Program-made: the position numbers and the translations under genes | In this document: positions 55,424 through 63,987 of the stretch, one piece after another | Layout of the letters: each line of letters begins with the position of its first letter | Numbering within the stretch: position 1 is the first letter of the stretch | NCBI RefSeq assembly: GCF_000253295.1 | Contig: NC_015717.1 | Location: forward strand, 1,798,001-1,862,000 | Direction: 5' to 3' | Length of the DNA: 64,000 nucleotides | Source of the DNA: Hyphomicrobium sp. MC1 | Lineage (GTDB): Bacteria; Pseudomonadota; Alphaproteobacteria; Rhizobiales; Hyphomicrobiaceae | The notes under the pieces: generated by a model | Databases searched by the model: none | The model's input: only the letters and a program-made list of their open reading frames with translations | What the model was told of the DNA's origin: nothing

Positions 55424-55767
55424 TCCAGGCACCAGAAAGCCGTCCACGTGTTTGGTAAAGCGGGATAATTCCCGGCACTCAAGATGCCCATCGAATAAGC
55501 CGTGGGCATGTTCTAGCGGCGGTTTCGACCTGCTGTCCAGCTTGTCGCAGTTGCAGAGCGGCCACGTTTGAGAAGGCTGCGGAAAAGCCCCCAATAGGGG
55601 CTCGATCCGGTCACGGGATTGCCGTATTCGGAGCCTTACTCGGCTCAGGAACGGCAAGAGGTATATGCCGGGTCTGCGCGAGCTTGCAATGTCGAGCAAA
55701 CGGCGCGGCGACTTTGAGGGGACGAACCGGCGGGGCTGGTTCAAAACAAGCGAGGATTTTTACGTTG

Positions 55768-56580
55768 ATGGCAAACGCAGTATTGCGCACGGGCGGTAGG
55801 GCGCTCGTTTCAGCCGTTGCTATGTTGGCGGTAATCGCTGCTGCGTCCGCCGGCGCTCAGGCCGCGGACGCCAAAAAGGCGCCGGCGCCTGCGAAGACCG
55901 CCGCTGCTAAACCCCAAAGCGCATGGGTCAAGCTTTGCGAGAAGGCGCCTGTCGTCACGAAGGGGCCCGACGGCAAGGACGTCAAGACCGAGAAGTCGCT
56001 CTGCCTCACGCATCATGAGCGTCTCGACGGCAATACCGGCATGGTTCTGGTTTCGGCGGCGATCCGCACCGTCGAGGGCTCGCCCAAGAAGTCGCTGATG
56101 ATCATGGTGCCGCTCGGCATGGCCATCCCGCCGGGCATTCGCGCTGCCGTTTACACGAAGGCCCAATGGGCCGCTGCGTCGAAGGGCGAGAAGATCGACG
56201 AGAAGCAGCTGAAGCCTATCGAGCTGCGTTATGCGCTCTGCCATCCGGCCGGCTGCACGGCCGAGACGGAAGCGACGCCTGAGATCTTGAAGGAAATGTC
56301 GACGGGCGGCGGCATCATGGTTCTGGCCATGAACGCTGCGGCACAGCCGATCGGCTTCCCGGTTCCGCTCGACGGCTATAACGAAGCCGCTGCAGGTCCT
56401 CCGGTCGACAACAAAAAGTACGCCGAAGCTCGCAGCCAGCTGATGGCGCAAATCCGCCAGCGTCAGCAGCAGGCGGCCGAGAAGTGGAAGGCCAGCGAGA
56501 TGAAGAATCTGCCGCTCGATGGTCCAGGCGCACCTCCGATCGAGAAGGCGCCGACGACGACGAGCTCGACGAAGAAGTAA
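55768..56580 (+). CDS. Invasion-associated locus B (IalB) family protein
   Basis: A 270-residue secreted protein. The ATG at 55768 behind GAGGA begins a signal peptide ending at AQAAD (about residue 34). The IalB domain (about 50-200) contains ACP-like Cys pairs (KLCEKAPVV, LCLTHH, YALCHPAGCTAE) that may form disulfides. A Gln/Ala/Lys-rich C-terminal tail follows. IalB was named in Bartonella, but the family is general in Hyphomicrobiales and does not imply virulence. It is monocistronic with a terminator. Confidence 0.87.
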   Translation: MANAVLRTGGRALVSAVAMLAVIAAASAGAQAADAKKAPAPAKTAAAKPQSAWVKLCEKAPVVTKGPDGKDVKTEKSLCLTHHERLDGNTGMVLVSAAIRTVEGSPKKSLMIMVPLGMAIPPGIRAAVYTKAQWAAASKGEKIDEKQLKPIELRYALCHPAGCTAETEATPEILKEMSTGGGIMVLAMNAAAQPIGFPVPLDGYNEAAAGPPVDNKKYAEARSQLMAQIRQRQQQAAEKWKASEMKNLPLDGPGAPPIEKAPTTTSSTKK

Positions 56581-56607
56581 TCGTCGGACGAGCGTTACTC
56601 TAAATCG

Positions 56608-56638
56608 AAACCGCCCCGATCCTGTCGGGGCGGTTTTT
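56608..56638 (+). terminator. Terminator of the ialB-like gene
   Basis: AAACCGCCCCGA (56608-56619) pairs with TCGGGGCGGTTT (56625-56636) around a five-base loop, followed by TTTT. Confidence 0.93.
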
Positions 56639-56851
56639 TGTTGCGTGGGTACGGGATGCGGTTCCAGGCAGGCAGCGGTTGCCTCTCTCGGACTGACGCC
56701 GAGGGCGCTCTCTCCTTGGCGAGAAGTGGCAGGGCGCTTCGAGGGAGGGCTTGAGCCTTCAGAGCCGTCTTACGCTGGATTCCCGATCGGCTTCGCAGGC
56801 TCGTCCGATCGAGAATGACGATGTTACGAAGACGACGTTAGGTGAGAGGGG

Positions 56852-57184
56852 TCAGTTATTCGCTTCGGGGCGAAGCCGATAGCCGCCGTTGCCGTCGATG
56901 ATGAAATGATCTTCGATGTCGGGATGGCGCAGCGGCTGCTGCGTATCGTCGAGCAGCAGGTTCTGCTCGGACACGTAGGCGAGGTAGGTCGTCTCGGCGT
57001 TCTCGGCGAAGAGGTGATAGTAGGGCTGGTCCTTGTGAGGGCGGACCTCTTCAGGAATCGACAGCCACCACTCTTCGGTGTTCGCAAACTCCGGATCGAT
57101 GTCGAAGATCAGTCCGCGGAACGGATAAAGCCGATGGCGGACCACCTGACCGATCGAGAACTTCGCGTGCTTAATGTCACTCAT
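56852..57184 (-). CDS. hspQ: Heat shock protein HspQ (hemimethylated-DNA-binding fold)
   Basis: A 110-residue protein of the YccV/HspQ family. The typical opening AKFSIGQVVRHRLYPFRGLIFDIDPEF, the middle HKDQPYYHLFAE and the terminal IDGNGGYRLRPEANN are all seen. In E. coli HspQ enhances Lon specificity. The family fold was first described as hemimethylated-DNA binding. It lies 50 bases before the CoA-ester lyase on the same strand side by side, with a possible shared transcript. Confidence 0.9.
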   Translation of the reverse strand: MSDIKHAKFSIGQVVRHRLYPFRGLIFDIDPEFANTEEWWLSIPEEVRPHKDQPYYHLFAENAETTYLAYVSEQNLLLDDTQQPLRHPDIEDHFIIDGNGGYRLRPEANN

Positions 57185-57234
57185 GGCGTGAATGTGTGGC
57201 GGTTGCGGTCGTGGCGCAAGCCCATATCCGCGCC

Positions 57235-58296
57235 CTAGAGGTCGCCATAAAGTGCCGCGCGCTCGGCGTCTTTCGAGGCCACGATCTTGGCCAGATCGAC
57301 GATGACCTTGGCCTGTTTCCAGGTGGCGTCGTCCTGCATCTTGCCGTCGAGCATGACGGCGCCGGTGCCGTCCGGCATGGCGTCGAGGATGCGCTTGGCG
57401 AATTTCACCTCGGCCGGATCGGGGGAGAACACGCGTTTCGCGATTTCAATCTGGGTCGGGTGCAACGTCCAGGCGCCGAGGCAACCCTGGAGAAAAGCGT
57501 TACGGAACTGGGCTTCGCAGGCGGCGAGGTCGGAGAAGTCGCCGAACGGGCCGTAGAACGGCTTCAGGCCGTAGGCGAGGCAGGCGTCTACCATCTTGCC
57601 AACGGTGTAGTGCCAAAGGTCCTGCTGGTAGAAGGCGCGCGGTGCTGACGGATTGTCCTTCTGGGCGTCGGCCAGCACACCGTAATCGGGGTGGCCGCCG
57701 CCGACGCGGGTCGTCTTCATGCCACGGGAGGCGGCGAGGTCGGCCGGGCCGAGGCTCATGCCGTGCATGCGCGGCGAGGCTGCGGCGATGGCTTCGACGT
57801 TGTTGACGCCTTCAGCGGTTTCGAGAATGGCGTGGATCAGGATCGGCTTCTTGACGCCGTGCTTGGCTTCGAGCTGGGCCAGAAGCTGGTCGAGGTAGTG
57901 GATGTCCCACGGGCCTTCGACCTTCGGTAGCATGATGACGTCGAGCTTGTTGCCGACGGCGGCGACGATTTCGGTGACATCATCGAGAACCCAAGGCGAA
58001 TTCAGACAGTTGATGCGGGTCCAGACGCCGGTTGCGCCGAAGTCGTTGTCGCGGACCATCTCGATGAAGCCTTTGCGGGCGTTCTCTTTCTGGTCCATCG
58101 GCACGGCGTCCTCGAGGTTGCCGAGTACGACGTCGACCTGGGACGCCAGGTCTTTGATTTTGGAGCGGATTTTCTCGTTGTGCGGCGGCACGAAATGGAT
58201 CATGCGCTCAAGCTTCACAGGCAGCGTGCGATAGGGCTCCGGCGCGCCAATGGCGAGGGGCGAAAAGTGCTTGGCGGGCGTGCGCGTCGAAGCCAT
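57235..58296 (-). CDS. HpcH/CitE-type CoA-ester lyase, malyl-CoA-lyase-like
   Basis: A 353-residue TIM-barrel aldolase/lyase. Recognisable segments are NLEDAVPMDQKENARKG, MLPKVEGPWDIHYLD, LETAEGVNNVEAIAAASP, the GPADLAASRGM motif and the C-terminal LHPTQIEIAKRVFSP. These fit L-malyl-CoA / beta-methylmalyl-CoA lyases, which cleave malyl-CoA to glyoxylate and acetyl-CoA (serine cycle or ethylmalonyl-CoA pathway). The N-terminus (MIHFVPPHNEKIRSKIKDL) and the length are unlike the serine-cycle MclA I remember, so a paralogue is likely. No other serine-cycle gene is in the window. Confidence 0.82.
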   Translation of the reverse strand: MASTRTPAKHFSPLAIGAPEPYRTLPVKLERMIHFVPPHNEKIRSKIKDLASQVDVVLGNLEDAVPMDQKENARKGFIEMVRDNDFGATGVWTRINCLNSPWVLDDVTEIVAAVGNKLDVIMLPKVEGPWDIHYLDQLLAQLEAKHGVKKPILIHAILETAEGVNNVEAIAAASPRMHGMSLGPADLAASRGMKTTRVGGGHPDYGVLADAQKDNPSAPRAFYQQDLWHYTVGKMVDACLAYGLKPFYGPFGDFSDLAACEAQFRNAFLQGCLGAWTLHPTQIEIAKRVFSPDPAEVKFAKRILDAMPDGTGAVMLDGKMQDDATWKQAKVIVDLAKIVASKDAERAALYGDL

Positions 58297-58880
58297 CGGC
58301 AGCTATCCTGTTCAAACGTTTGGAGGATCGTGCATCCTTTAGGGGACGTGCGGCGGCTGTCAACTCTTTGAAGGCGCCTTGCGACTCCTCTGCGGGGAGC
58401 CGGCCGCAAGGCGCGCCACACACGCTCGCCGCCGCGTGCTTGTCGCACCGGCGGGAAAATCGGACACGGAGCGCGCCGGCACCTGGTGCCGTTCTCGTTC
58501 CGAAGAATGAAACAGCGCCTTGGCGCGCTCCGCAGCTGGGATTCTGATCGACCGGTCCGGCATGGGAGGTTCCTTACTCCTCCGACGGTTGGTACCGTAT
58601 TCGCGCGGATCACCGGACGGTTCGCTCCGTTCGGGCCTCGGGCCGTTACCCCCTTGTGCCGCAAACGTTCGACCAGCCGCTCACCCCCAATCTCCAAACG
58701 GTCTCGAGACTGTCCGTCGTATCTTCGAGGCGAGGTGGGGTTAGTATGCGGGCTGCTGGGAACGCGGGGATAAGTTTTTTCAAGACAGCCCGCTTTGCGG
58801 TTCAGCTTTGACCAGTCCTGAGATTAGCGGAAACAAGCGGCGCCGCGCCGGCGTAATTCGCGAAGGGGAGGAGCCATCGC
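58297..58880. promoter_or_regulatory. Divergent region with lyase promoter elements
   Basis: A 584-base gap. On the minus strand a possible promoter reads TTGACA (58358-58363), 16 bases, TAAAGG (58336-58341). A 10-base palindrome CAAACGTTTG (58313-58322) lies between it and the lyase start, placed like an operator. Further upstream GCGCCTTGCG (58374-58383) pairs with CGCAAGGCGC (58405-58414), with a smaller stem inside. The rest has no recognisable gene. Confidence 0.45.
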
Positions 58881-59315
58881 GTGACCATCAATGTTTACGA
58901 GGGCAGAAGAACAGCATTGCTGCCGCTCTTTCGGCTTGCCGACGAGTCCGACAGCCAAATCGAAAGCTACTACCGTTTAGGCACAATTCTCGCTGCATTC
59001 GATGGAACGTCCATTGTCGGCATGGCGCATTTCGTCGAGGAAATGGATTATATCGAACTCGTGAGCCTCGCGGTTCGCGCCGAGTTTCAACGGCAGGGTT
59101 TCGGCACGCGCTTGATCGAAGCCGTCGTTTATCATTGTCGTGCGAATAAGATTGGCCGCCTGATTGTCGGCACGGGCGCGTGGGAAACCGACAACATCAA
59201 TTTTTATCTTCGTCGCGGTTTCCGGATAATCAACGTCAACCGGGGCTTCTTCAGTCCAGAAAAAGGCTATGCTGACGGACGGCGCGATCAGGTGCAGCTG
59301 GAAATGTCGATTTAG
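58881..59315 (+). CDS. GNAT-family N-acetyltransferase
   Basis: A 144-residue acyltransferase. The acetyl-CoA-binding loop RQGFGTRLIEAV follows a beta strand with LVSLAVRAEF, and GTGAWETDNINFYLRRGF ends the fold. The GTG start at 58881 has GGGGAGGAG upstream. Substrate unknown. It is followed 21 bases later by the AidB-like acyl-CoA dehydrogenase, with which it likely forms an operon. Confidence 0.87.
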   Translation: MTINVYEGRRTALLPLFRLADESDSQIESYYRLGTILAAFDGTSIVGMAHFVEEMDYIELVSLAVRAEFQRQGFGTRLIEAVVYHCRANKIGRLIVGTGAWETDNINFYLRRGFRIINVNRGFFSPEKGYADGRRDQVQLEMSI

Positions 59316-59336
59316 CTGCAACGAGAATGCCGCATC

Positions 59337-60980
59337 ATGCCCGAAGGTGCGCCGATGATCGACGTCACAAACCAGCCGCCGCCGCTCGAAAATTACAATC
59401 TGCTGTCGAGCGACACGGTGCTTGGCGAGGCTTTGGCGCGCGAGAACGCAGGCTGGGCGGCCGCGCGTCTCGCGATGCTCGGGCGGCAACTTGGGACGCC
59501 CGAGATGATCGCGGCAGGCTCGGACGCCAACCGCCACGTGCCTGAGCTCAAGATTTATGACCGTTATGGCTATCGTCTCGATGAGGTCGACTTTCATCAG
59601 AGTTGGCATAAGCTCTTGGGGCTGGCGCTGGAGGCCGGGCTGCACACAGCGCCGTGGGCCGAGCCGCGGAAAGGTGCGCATGTCGCGCGCGCTGCTGGCT
59701 GCTTCATGCTCGCTCAGATCGAGAGCGGGGTCTACTGCCCGGTGTCGATGACGTATGCGTCAGTCGCCACGCTGAAACACGCGCCGGCCATCGCGGATGA
59801 ATGGCTGCCGAGGATTTACTCGCGAACATACGATCCGAGTTTCCGGCCCGTTGCGCAAAAGACCGGGGCGCTGATCGGCATGGCGATGACGGAGAACCAG
59901 GGCGGCTCGGATTTGCGCGCCAACGTCACGCGCGCGGAATTCTATCGCAGCGTCGGGACGCGTCGTCTCTACAAGTTGAGCGGACATAAGTGGTTCATGT
60001 CGGCGCCGATGTGCGATGCGTTCCTTGTGCTGGCGCAGACGGCCGCTGGTCCGACATGCTTTCTCGTGCCGCGCTGGACGCCCGATGGCGTGCGTAATGC
60101 GATCCACATTCGACGGTTGAAAGACAAGCTCGGCAATCGTTCGAATGCGTCGAGCGAAGTGGAGTTCGAGGGCGCGCACGGGGAGCTTCTGGGAGAGGAA
60201 GGGCGGGGCATTCCGACCATCATCGAGATGGGCAATTATACGCGGCTCGATTGCGCCATCGGAACGTCGGGGCTGATGCGGCAAGGATTGGCGCAGGCGA
60301 TCCACCACGCGCGGCACCGGCGGGCGTTTCAGAAGTTTCTCGTCGATCAGCCGTTGATGGCGAACGTGCTGGCTGGCCTTGCGATCGAGTCCGAGGCCGC
60401 GACCGTGCTGACGATGCGGCTTGCGCGCGCCTACGATGAAGACGACGAAGCTTCTCTCGCCTATCGGCGGATCGTGACACCGGCGACGAAATTCTGGATC
60501 TGCAAGCGTGGCCCGGCGTTCGCGGCTGAGGCGATGGAAGTGCTCGGCGGCAATGGTTACGTCGAGGAATTCAATTTGGCGCGCATCTATCGCGAGATGC
60601 CGCTCAATTCGATCTGGGAAGGTTCGGGCAACATCATGTGCCTGGATGTGCTGCGGGCGTTGTCGCGGTCGAAGACGGCGATGGACATGCTAGAGGGTGA
60701 ACTGCGCGAAGCTGCGAAGACCGATCGCAGGCTGGCGGCGTTCGTTACAAAGCTTCAGGAGAGCGCAGGGCGCCTCGATGAAGCGCAGGCACGGGTGTTC
60801 GTTCGCAGCCTGGTGCTGGCCTTGCAGGCAGCGCTGCTGATCCGGCACGCGCCGAGCCAGGTCGCCGAGACGTTCTGCGCGACGCGTCTTGCGGGCGAGG
60901 CAGGCGGCGCGTTCGGATTATTACCGGCGGGAACCGACACCAGGGCCATCATCGAACGCGCGGCCCCGGCGTTGAATTAA
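59337..60980 (+). CDS. AidB-like acyl-CoA dehydrogenase
   Basis: A 547-residue flavoenzyme of the acyl-CoA dehydrogenase family. The FAD- and substrate-binding motif MAMTENQGGSDLRANVT, GHKWFMSAPMCDAF and the C-terminal EAMEVLGGNGYVEEFNLARIYREMPLNSIWEGSGNIMCLD fit the AidB branch, which in E. coli binds DNA and protects against alkylation. The catalytic Glu is apparent in NSIWEGSGN. Whether this one acts on acyl-CoA or DNA damage is open. ATG at 59337, with another in-frame Met at 59355. Confidence 0.9.
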   Translation: MPEGAPMIDVTNQPPPLENYNLLSSDTVLGEALARENAGWAAARLAMLGRQLGTPEMIAAGSDANRHVPELKIYDRYGYRLDEVDFHQSWHKLLGLALEAGLHTAPWAEPRKGAHVARAAGCFMLAQIESGVYCPVSMTYASVATLKHAPAIADEWLPRIYSRTYDPSFRPVAQKTGALIGMAMTENQGGSDLRANVTRAEFYRSVGTRRLYKLSGHKWFMSAPMCDAFLVLAQTAAGPTCFLVPRWTPDGVRNAIHIRRLKDKLGNRSNASSEVEFEGAHGELLGEEGRGIPTIIEMGNYTRLDCAIGTSGLMRQGLAQAIHHARHRRAFQKFLVDQPLMANVLAGLAIESEAATVLTMRLARAYDEDDEASLAYRRIVTPATKFWICKRGPAFAAEAMEVLGGNGYVEEFNLARIYREMPLNSIWEGSGNIMCLDVLRALSRSKTAMDMLEGELREAAKTDRRLAAFVTKLQESAGRLDEAQARVFVRSLVLALQAALLIRHAPSQVAETFCATRLAGEAGGAFGLLPAGTDTRAIIERAAPALN

Positions 60981-60989
60981 AGCGTCCGC

Positions 60990-61376
60990 TCAGCCTTTCG
61001 GGTCGGGCGTGGATGATGCATCCGCCGACGCCGAAGGATTTGCGGCAGGACCTGCCGTCTCTGCAACCTGCGGCAGTTCCTTGGCGAGGGCTGCCAGGAT
61101 GGCATCGACAGGAATGCCGAGCGACTTCGCGATCTGCTGGACGTGCTCATCACCGAGCGCGGTCTTGATCTGGTCCGGCGTGATCGGCAGGCTGTCCTTG
61201 TTCTTGTCGAACCACGACTGCACCTGATCGCCGAAACCGGCGCTTTGCAATTTGGAAAGGATCGTCTGCAGGCCTTCGTTGCCGAGAACGCCCTTGATGA
61301 GATCGGGAAGGGCCGCTTGCTCGGCTTGTCCAACGAGATTGCCGACAACTCCCTTCAGCGCGTCGCTCCAGGTCAT
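60990..61376 (-). CDS. YidB-family protein (DUF937)
   Basis: A 128-residue protein. The ATG at 61376 behind AAGGG starts MTWSDALKGVVGNLVG. The rest matches the YidB pattern: ILSKLQSAGFGDQVQSWF, then ITPDQIKTALGDEHVQQIAKSLGI, and an Ala/Pro-rich tail. Longer frames to 61547 add residues unlike the family. Function unknown. It is convergent with the acyl-CoA dehydrogenase, ten bases apart. Confidence 0.85.
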   Translation of the reverse strand: MTWSDALKGVVGNLVGQAEQAALPDLIKGVLGNEGLQTILSKLQSAGFGDQVQSWFDKNKDSLPITPDQIKTALGDEHVQQIAKSLGIPVDAILAALAKELPQVAETAGPAANPSASADASSTPDPKG

Positions 61377-61586
61377 GCATTGCCCTTTCTGTTGATAATT
61401 TTTGCCGATGGCGGCTGCAAATTCTACGTGCATTAGCGGGGGCGAGTGCACGCGTTTCGTGCAGGAAACCAAACTCACAGTATACCAAAACTGTGCGACA
61501 TTGCCGTAAATGCTGTCTAGGAAAAACGACCTATTAACGAATGGCATAGGAGGGTTTCGGCGGCCGGCGATTCACCATATCGCCAC

Positions 61587-62630
61587 ATGATGATCAAAGT
61601 TCGTGGCTACCTCGCACTCATGATCGTGAAAACCTCAATCGCCCCCTTGAGACATCGCAGCCTGCGTCTCGGCTGCGTGAGCCTCGCCGCCCTCATTGCC
61701 GCCACCGCCGCTGCCCGTGCCGACGACTGCACGGACGTGACGACGACGGCGCTCACGACGTTTCAGCCGTGCGAAGGCTACAGCGTGGAGCTTGACCTCA
61801 GCACGCCGTCGGACTTGCCGCAGCCGAAGAAGCCGGCGCCGAAGTCGGATGGCATCCCTTGGATCGCGACCGACACCAACGATATTCCGGCGTCATTCAG
61901 CACGACGGATACCGGCGTTTCAGTGCGGACCAGCCTTGGCACCTTGCGCGATTACAACAAGCGCAGCGCGTCCGTGACGCTGGAGCAACCCGCATTCGGC
62001 GAGACCATCAAACCCGACTTCGCAATGCCGGCGGCGCCGATCGAACGCAAGACGCCGCTCGACGTTTGGACCAACGTCGATCTCAACGGCTACAACGGGT
62101 CGCCCGATCAGTCGACGCGGACGGGGCTGGGCGCCGACTATAATTTCAACAAGGCGGCGAAGGTCGGCGTCTCGATCGAGCGCGGCGATACGCGTAACTA
62201 CGGCACGCCGGGCGTCGTCGCGGATCAGAAGGCTTCTGCCTACGTGACCTTGCAAGCGACGCCGCTGCTGAGCTTCGACGCGCGCACGCAATGGCAAACG
62301 GGGAACGCCGAATTCGCGGAGTCGACAGGCGCCGACGAGCGCAGCTCTTTCATCCTAGCGCCGAAGATCAATCACGACTTCAAGCTCGACGATGGCTCGA
62401 AGCTTTCGCCCTATCTGAGCTATCAGCGCGAGTTCGATCTCTCGACGTCGCACAAGGACGGCATCGACTCTTCGTTCGATGCGACGCAATCGGTCGGCGC
62501 GGGTGTGACCTACACGGATTCAAGCGCGTACTCTCTGAGCGTTTCGGCCGGGGTCGATAATTTCGGCGTTGCGGATGAAGCGCAGAGCGTATCGAGCAAG
62601 TTGCAGTTGAACGTGCCGCTCAACAAATAG
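61587..62630 (+). CDS. Hypothetical outer-membrane beta-barrel-like protein
   Basis: A 347-residue protein with a long N-terminal signal region ending near ARA|DDCTD. Two cysteines lie near the new N-terminus. From about residue 155 on, alternating polar and hydrophobic residues in short stretches (VWTNVDLNGYNG, GLGADYNFNKAAKVGVSIERG, SYQREFDLS) suggest antiparallel barrel strands, though the C-terminus ends in NVPLNK rather than Phe or Trp. Possible starts are 61587, 61590 and 61620. No family recognised. Confidence 0.7.
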   Translation: MMIKVRGYLALMIVKTSIAPLRHRSLRLGCVSLAALIAATAAARADDCTDVTTTALTTFQPCEGYSVELDLSTPSDLPQPKKPAPKSDGIPWIATDTNDIPASFSTTDTGVSVRTSLGTLRDYNKRSASVTLEQPAFGETIKPDFAMPAAPIERKTPLDVWTNVDLNGYNGSPDQSTRTGLGADYNFNKAAKVGVSIERGDTRNYGTPGVVADQKASAYVTLQATPLLSFDARTQWQTGNAEFAESTGADERSSFILAPKINHDFKLDDGSKLSPYLSYQREFDLSTSHKDGIDSSFDATQSVGAGVTYTDSSAYSLSVSAGVDNFGVADEAQSVSSKLQLNVPLNK

Positions 62631-62693
62631 CGGAGCGCATTTGGCTTCGTCCCTTGGCGTCGTGCTTGGATGCCGTTTCCACATCTGCATTGC

Positions 62694-62730
62694 TGCACGA
62701 TCGATCCTCGGCATAAAGCCGAGGATGGTG
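62694..62730. repeat. Lone family B palindrome
   Basis: ATCCTCGGC (62704-62712) pairs perfectly with GCCGAGGAT (62718-62726) around ATAAA. The flank TGCACGAT matches the copy at 52006-52040. It lies between two convergent genes and may end transcription. Confidence 0.8.
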
Positions 62731-62765
62731 GTGGGTCGAGTTCGCTTGGTCGCGAAGTCGCGCTT

Positions 62766-63113
62766 TTACAGCGGCGCCTTGAAGACGAAGAACGCGCCGA
62801 GGGCGATGAACGCAAAGCCGACGGCGTGATTGATGGTGAGGGTTTCACCAAGATACGTGACGGAGAAGATCGAGAAAACCGTCAGCGTGATGACTTCCTG
62901 CATGGTCTTCAGTTCGGCGGGATTATAGACCGCGCTGCCGTAGCGGTTGGCGGGAACGGCTAAGCAGTATTCGAAGAAGGCAATGCCCCAGCTCACGATG
63001 ATGACAAGCCACAGCGGCTTGTTCGTAAATTTAAGGTGACCGTACCAGGCGAAGGTCATGAAGACGTTCGACATCGTCAGCAGGACGATGGGCAGGAGCG
63101 ACTGAGGGATCAT
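62766..63113 (-). CDS. DMT-type membrane protein (DUF486)
   Basis: A 115-residue protein with four membrane helices. MSNVFMTFAWYGHLKFTN, the FFEYCLAVPANRYG turn and NPAELKTMQEVI are hallmarks of DUF486, a half-size relative of drug/metabolite transporters. The ATG at 63113 is preferred to a Met twelve residues earlier. Function unknown. Confidence 0.88.
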   Translation of the reverse strand: MIPQSLLPIVLLTMSNVFMTFAWYGHLKFTNKPLWLVIIVSWGIAFFEYCLAVPANRYGSAVYNPAELKTMQEVITLTVFSIFSVTYLGETLTINHAVGFAFIALGAFFVFKAPL

Positions 63114-63260
63114 CGGCTGTCCGTTATGGGCGCGTTGCAGAATGCACATTCGAGGCGTTTGTTCCCTCGAAGTCTACCGCCTACGACGGATCACCAAAAA
63201 ACGGAACCGGAAATAATCCGCACGCGTTCACGCCTCAGTTGCACGTGACGAGGTGGATGG

Positions 63261-63521
63261 ATGTCTCGCAGCATTCAGGAAACGGTTCCGAAGCTCCTTA
63301 AGACGCTTTGGGAACTCGAGAAGGACTTACGTAGCGCTGCTCAAAACAGCGTCGTGCTGCGCCGGGATGAAGCCAAACGACATTTGGCGGACGCGCGGCG
63401 CAATCTCGATGCGCTTCTCAGCCTCGCGCAAAATGCTCGTCCAGACGAACCGGCGCGACATGACGAGCCGCACCGCGACGTTCCGGACGAGCCGCTTCCC
63501 ACACCAACGGTCAAGCATTGA
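63261..63521 (+). CDS. Small hypothetical charged protein
   Basis: An 86-residue protein predicted to be a long helix (1-60: SIQETVPKLLKTLWELEKDL) with an Asp/Pro/His-rich C-terminal tail. GAGG lies upstream of the ATG at 63261. It precedes a 27-residue microprotein gene by ten bases, which suggests one short operon. No family recognised. Confidence 0.6.
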   Translation: MSRSIQETVPKLLKTLWELEKDLRSAAQNSVVLRRDEAKRHLADARRNLDALLSLAQNARPDEPARHDEPHRDVPDEPLPTPTVKH

Positions 63522-63531
63522 GGAGAAAAGA

Positions 63532-63615
63532 ATGGCACGCGATCTCATCCTTTGGTTCGCCGGCGTTCCGCTGGTTGTCATCATCGGTCTGCATCTGTTC
63601 GGCTTCCTGCACTAA
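63532..63615 (+). CDS. 27-residue hydrophobic microprotein
   Basis: ATG at 63532, with AGGAG a few bases upstream. The 27-residue product opens MARDLILWFAG and ends LHLFGFLH, one membrane helix flanked by an N-terminal Arg-Asp and a C-terminal His. It starts ten bases after the preceding small gene and is followed by a strong terminator, so a two-gene transcript is likely. No function known. Confidence 0.6.
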   Translation: MARDLILWFAGVPLVVIIGLHLFGFLH

Positions 63616-63637
63616 GCGCCGAGAGGCTGAACGCACA

Positions 63638-63664
63638 AACCCAGAGCGCACGCTCTGGGTTTTG
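63638..63664 (+). terminator. Terminator after the microprotein gene
   Basis: AACCCAGAGCG pairs perfectly with CGCTCTGGGTT (63638-63661) around a CA loop, followed by TTTG and a further T run. Confidence 0.9.
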
Positions 63665-63687
63665 TTTTGTTCGCCGCTCACGAACCA

Positions 63688-63987
63688 TCAGCTTATGCTT
63701 GAATCGTCGGCAGCGTCGTCTTTCGCCAGCATGACGGCGACGTGCCGGTTCAGAGCATCTGATGCAAGCGTCGGGAGAAGGGCCGCTCCGATCGGTCCTT
63801 TCGAGGCGTCATAGACCGTTCGCATCTCGCCGTTGCCGTTCCATACGATCAGCGCAAATCCAGCGACGTCGTTGCCGACGGCTTCGATGGCGGCTTCGCA
63901 TTTCGCTAGAAGTTCGGCGCGTGCCAGTTCGGCATCGCGCTCGGCGCGCAGCAGTCTTTCAGCATCGAGATCGACGAGATCGGTCAT
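63688..63987 (-). CDS. Small hypothetical cytoplasmic protein
   Basis: A 99-residue protein from the ATG at 63987 (MTDLVDLDAERL); an in-frame Met three codons upstream is possible and lies at the window edge. The N-terminal half is a charged helix (AERDAELARAELLAKCEAAIEA), followed by a small beta-rich part (GFALIVWNGNGEMRTVYD). No motif that I recognise. It is convergent with the microprotein gene. Confidence 0.6.
   Translation of the reverse strand: MTDLVDLDAERLLRAERDAELARAELLAKCEAAIEAVGNDVAGFALIVWNGNGEMRTVYDASKGPIGAALLPTLASDALNRHVAVMLAKDDAADDSSIS

Noticed and set aside
55768..56580. Virulence factor reading of the IalB-like gene
   Set aside because: The family is widespread in free-living Hyphomicrobiales, and nothing else here suggests a pathogen.
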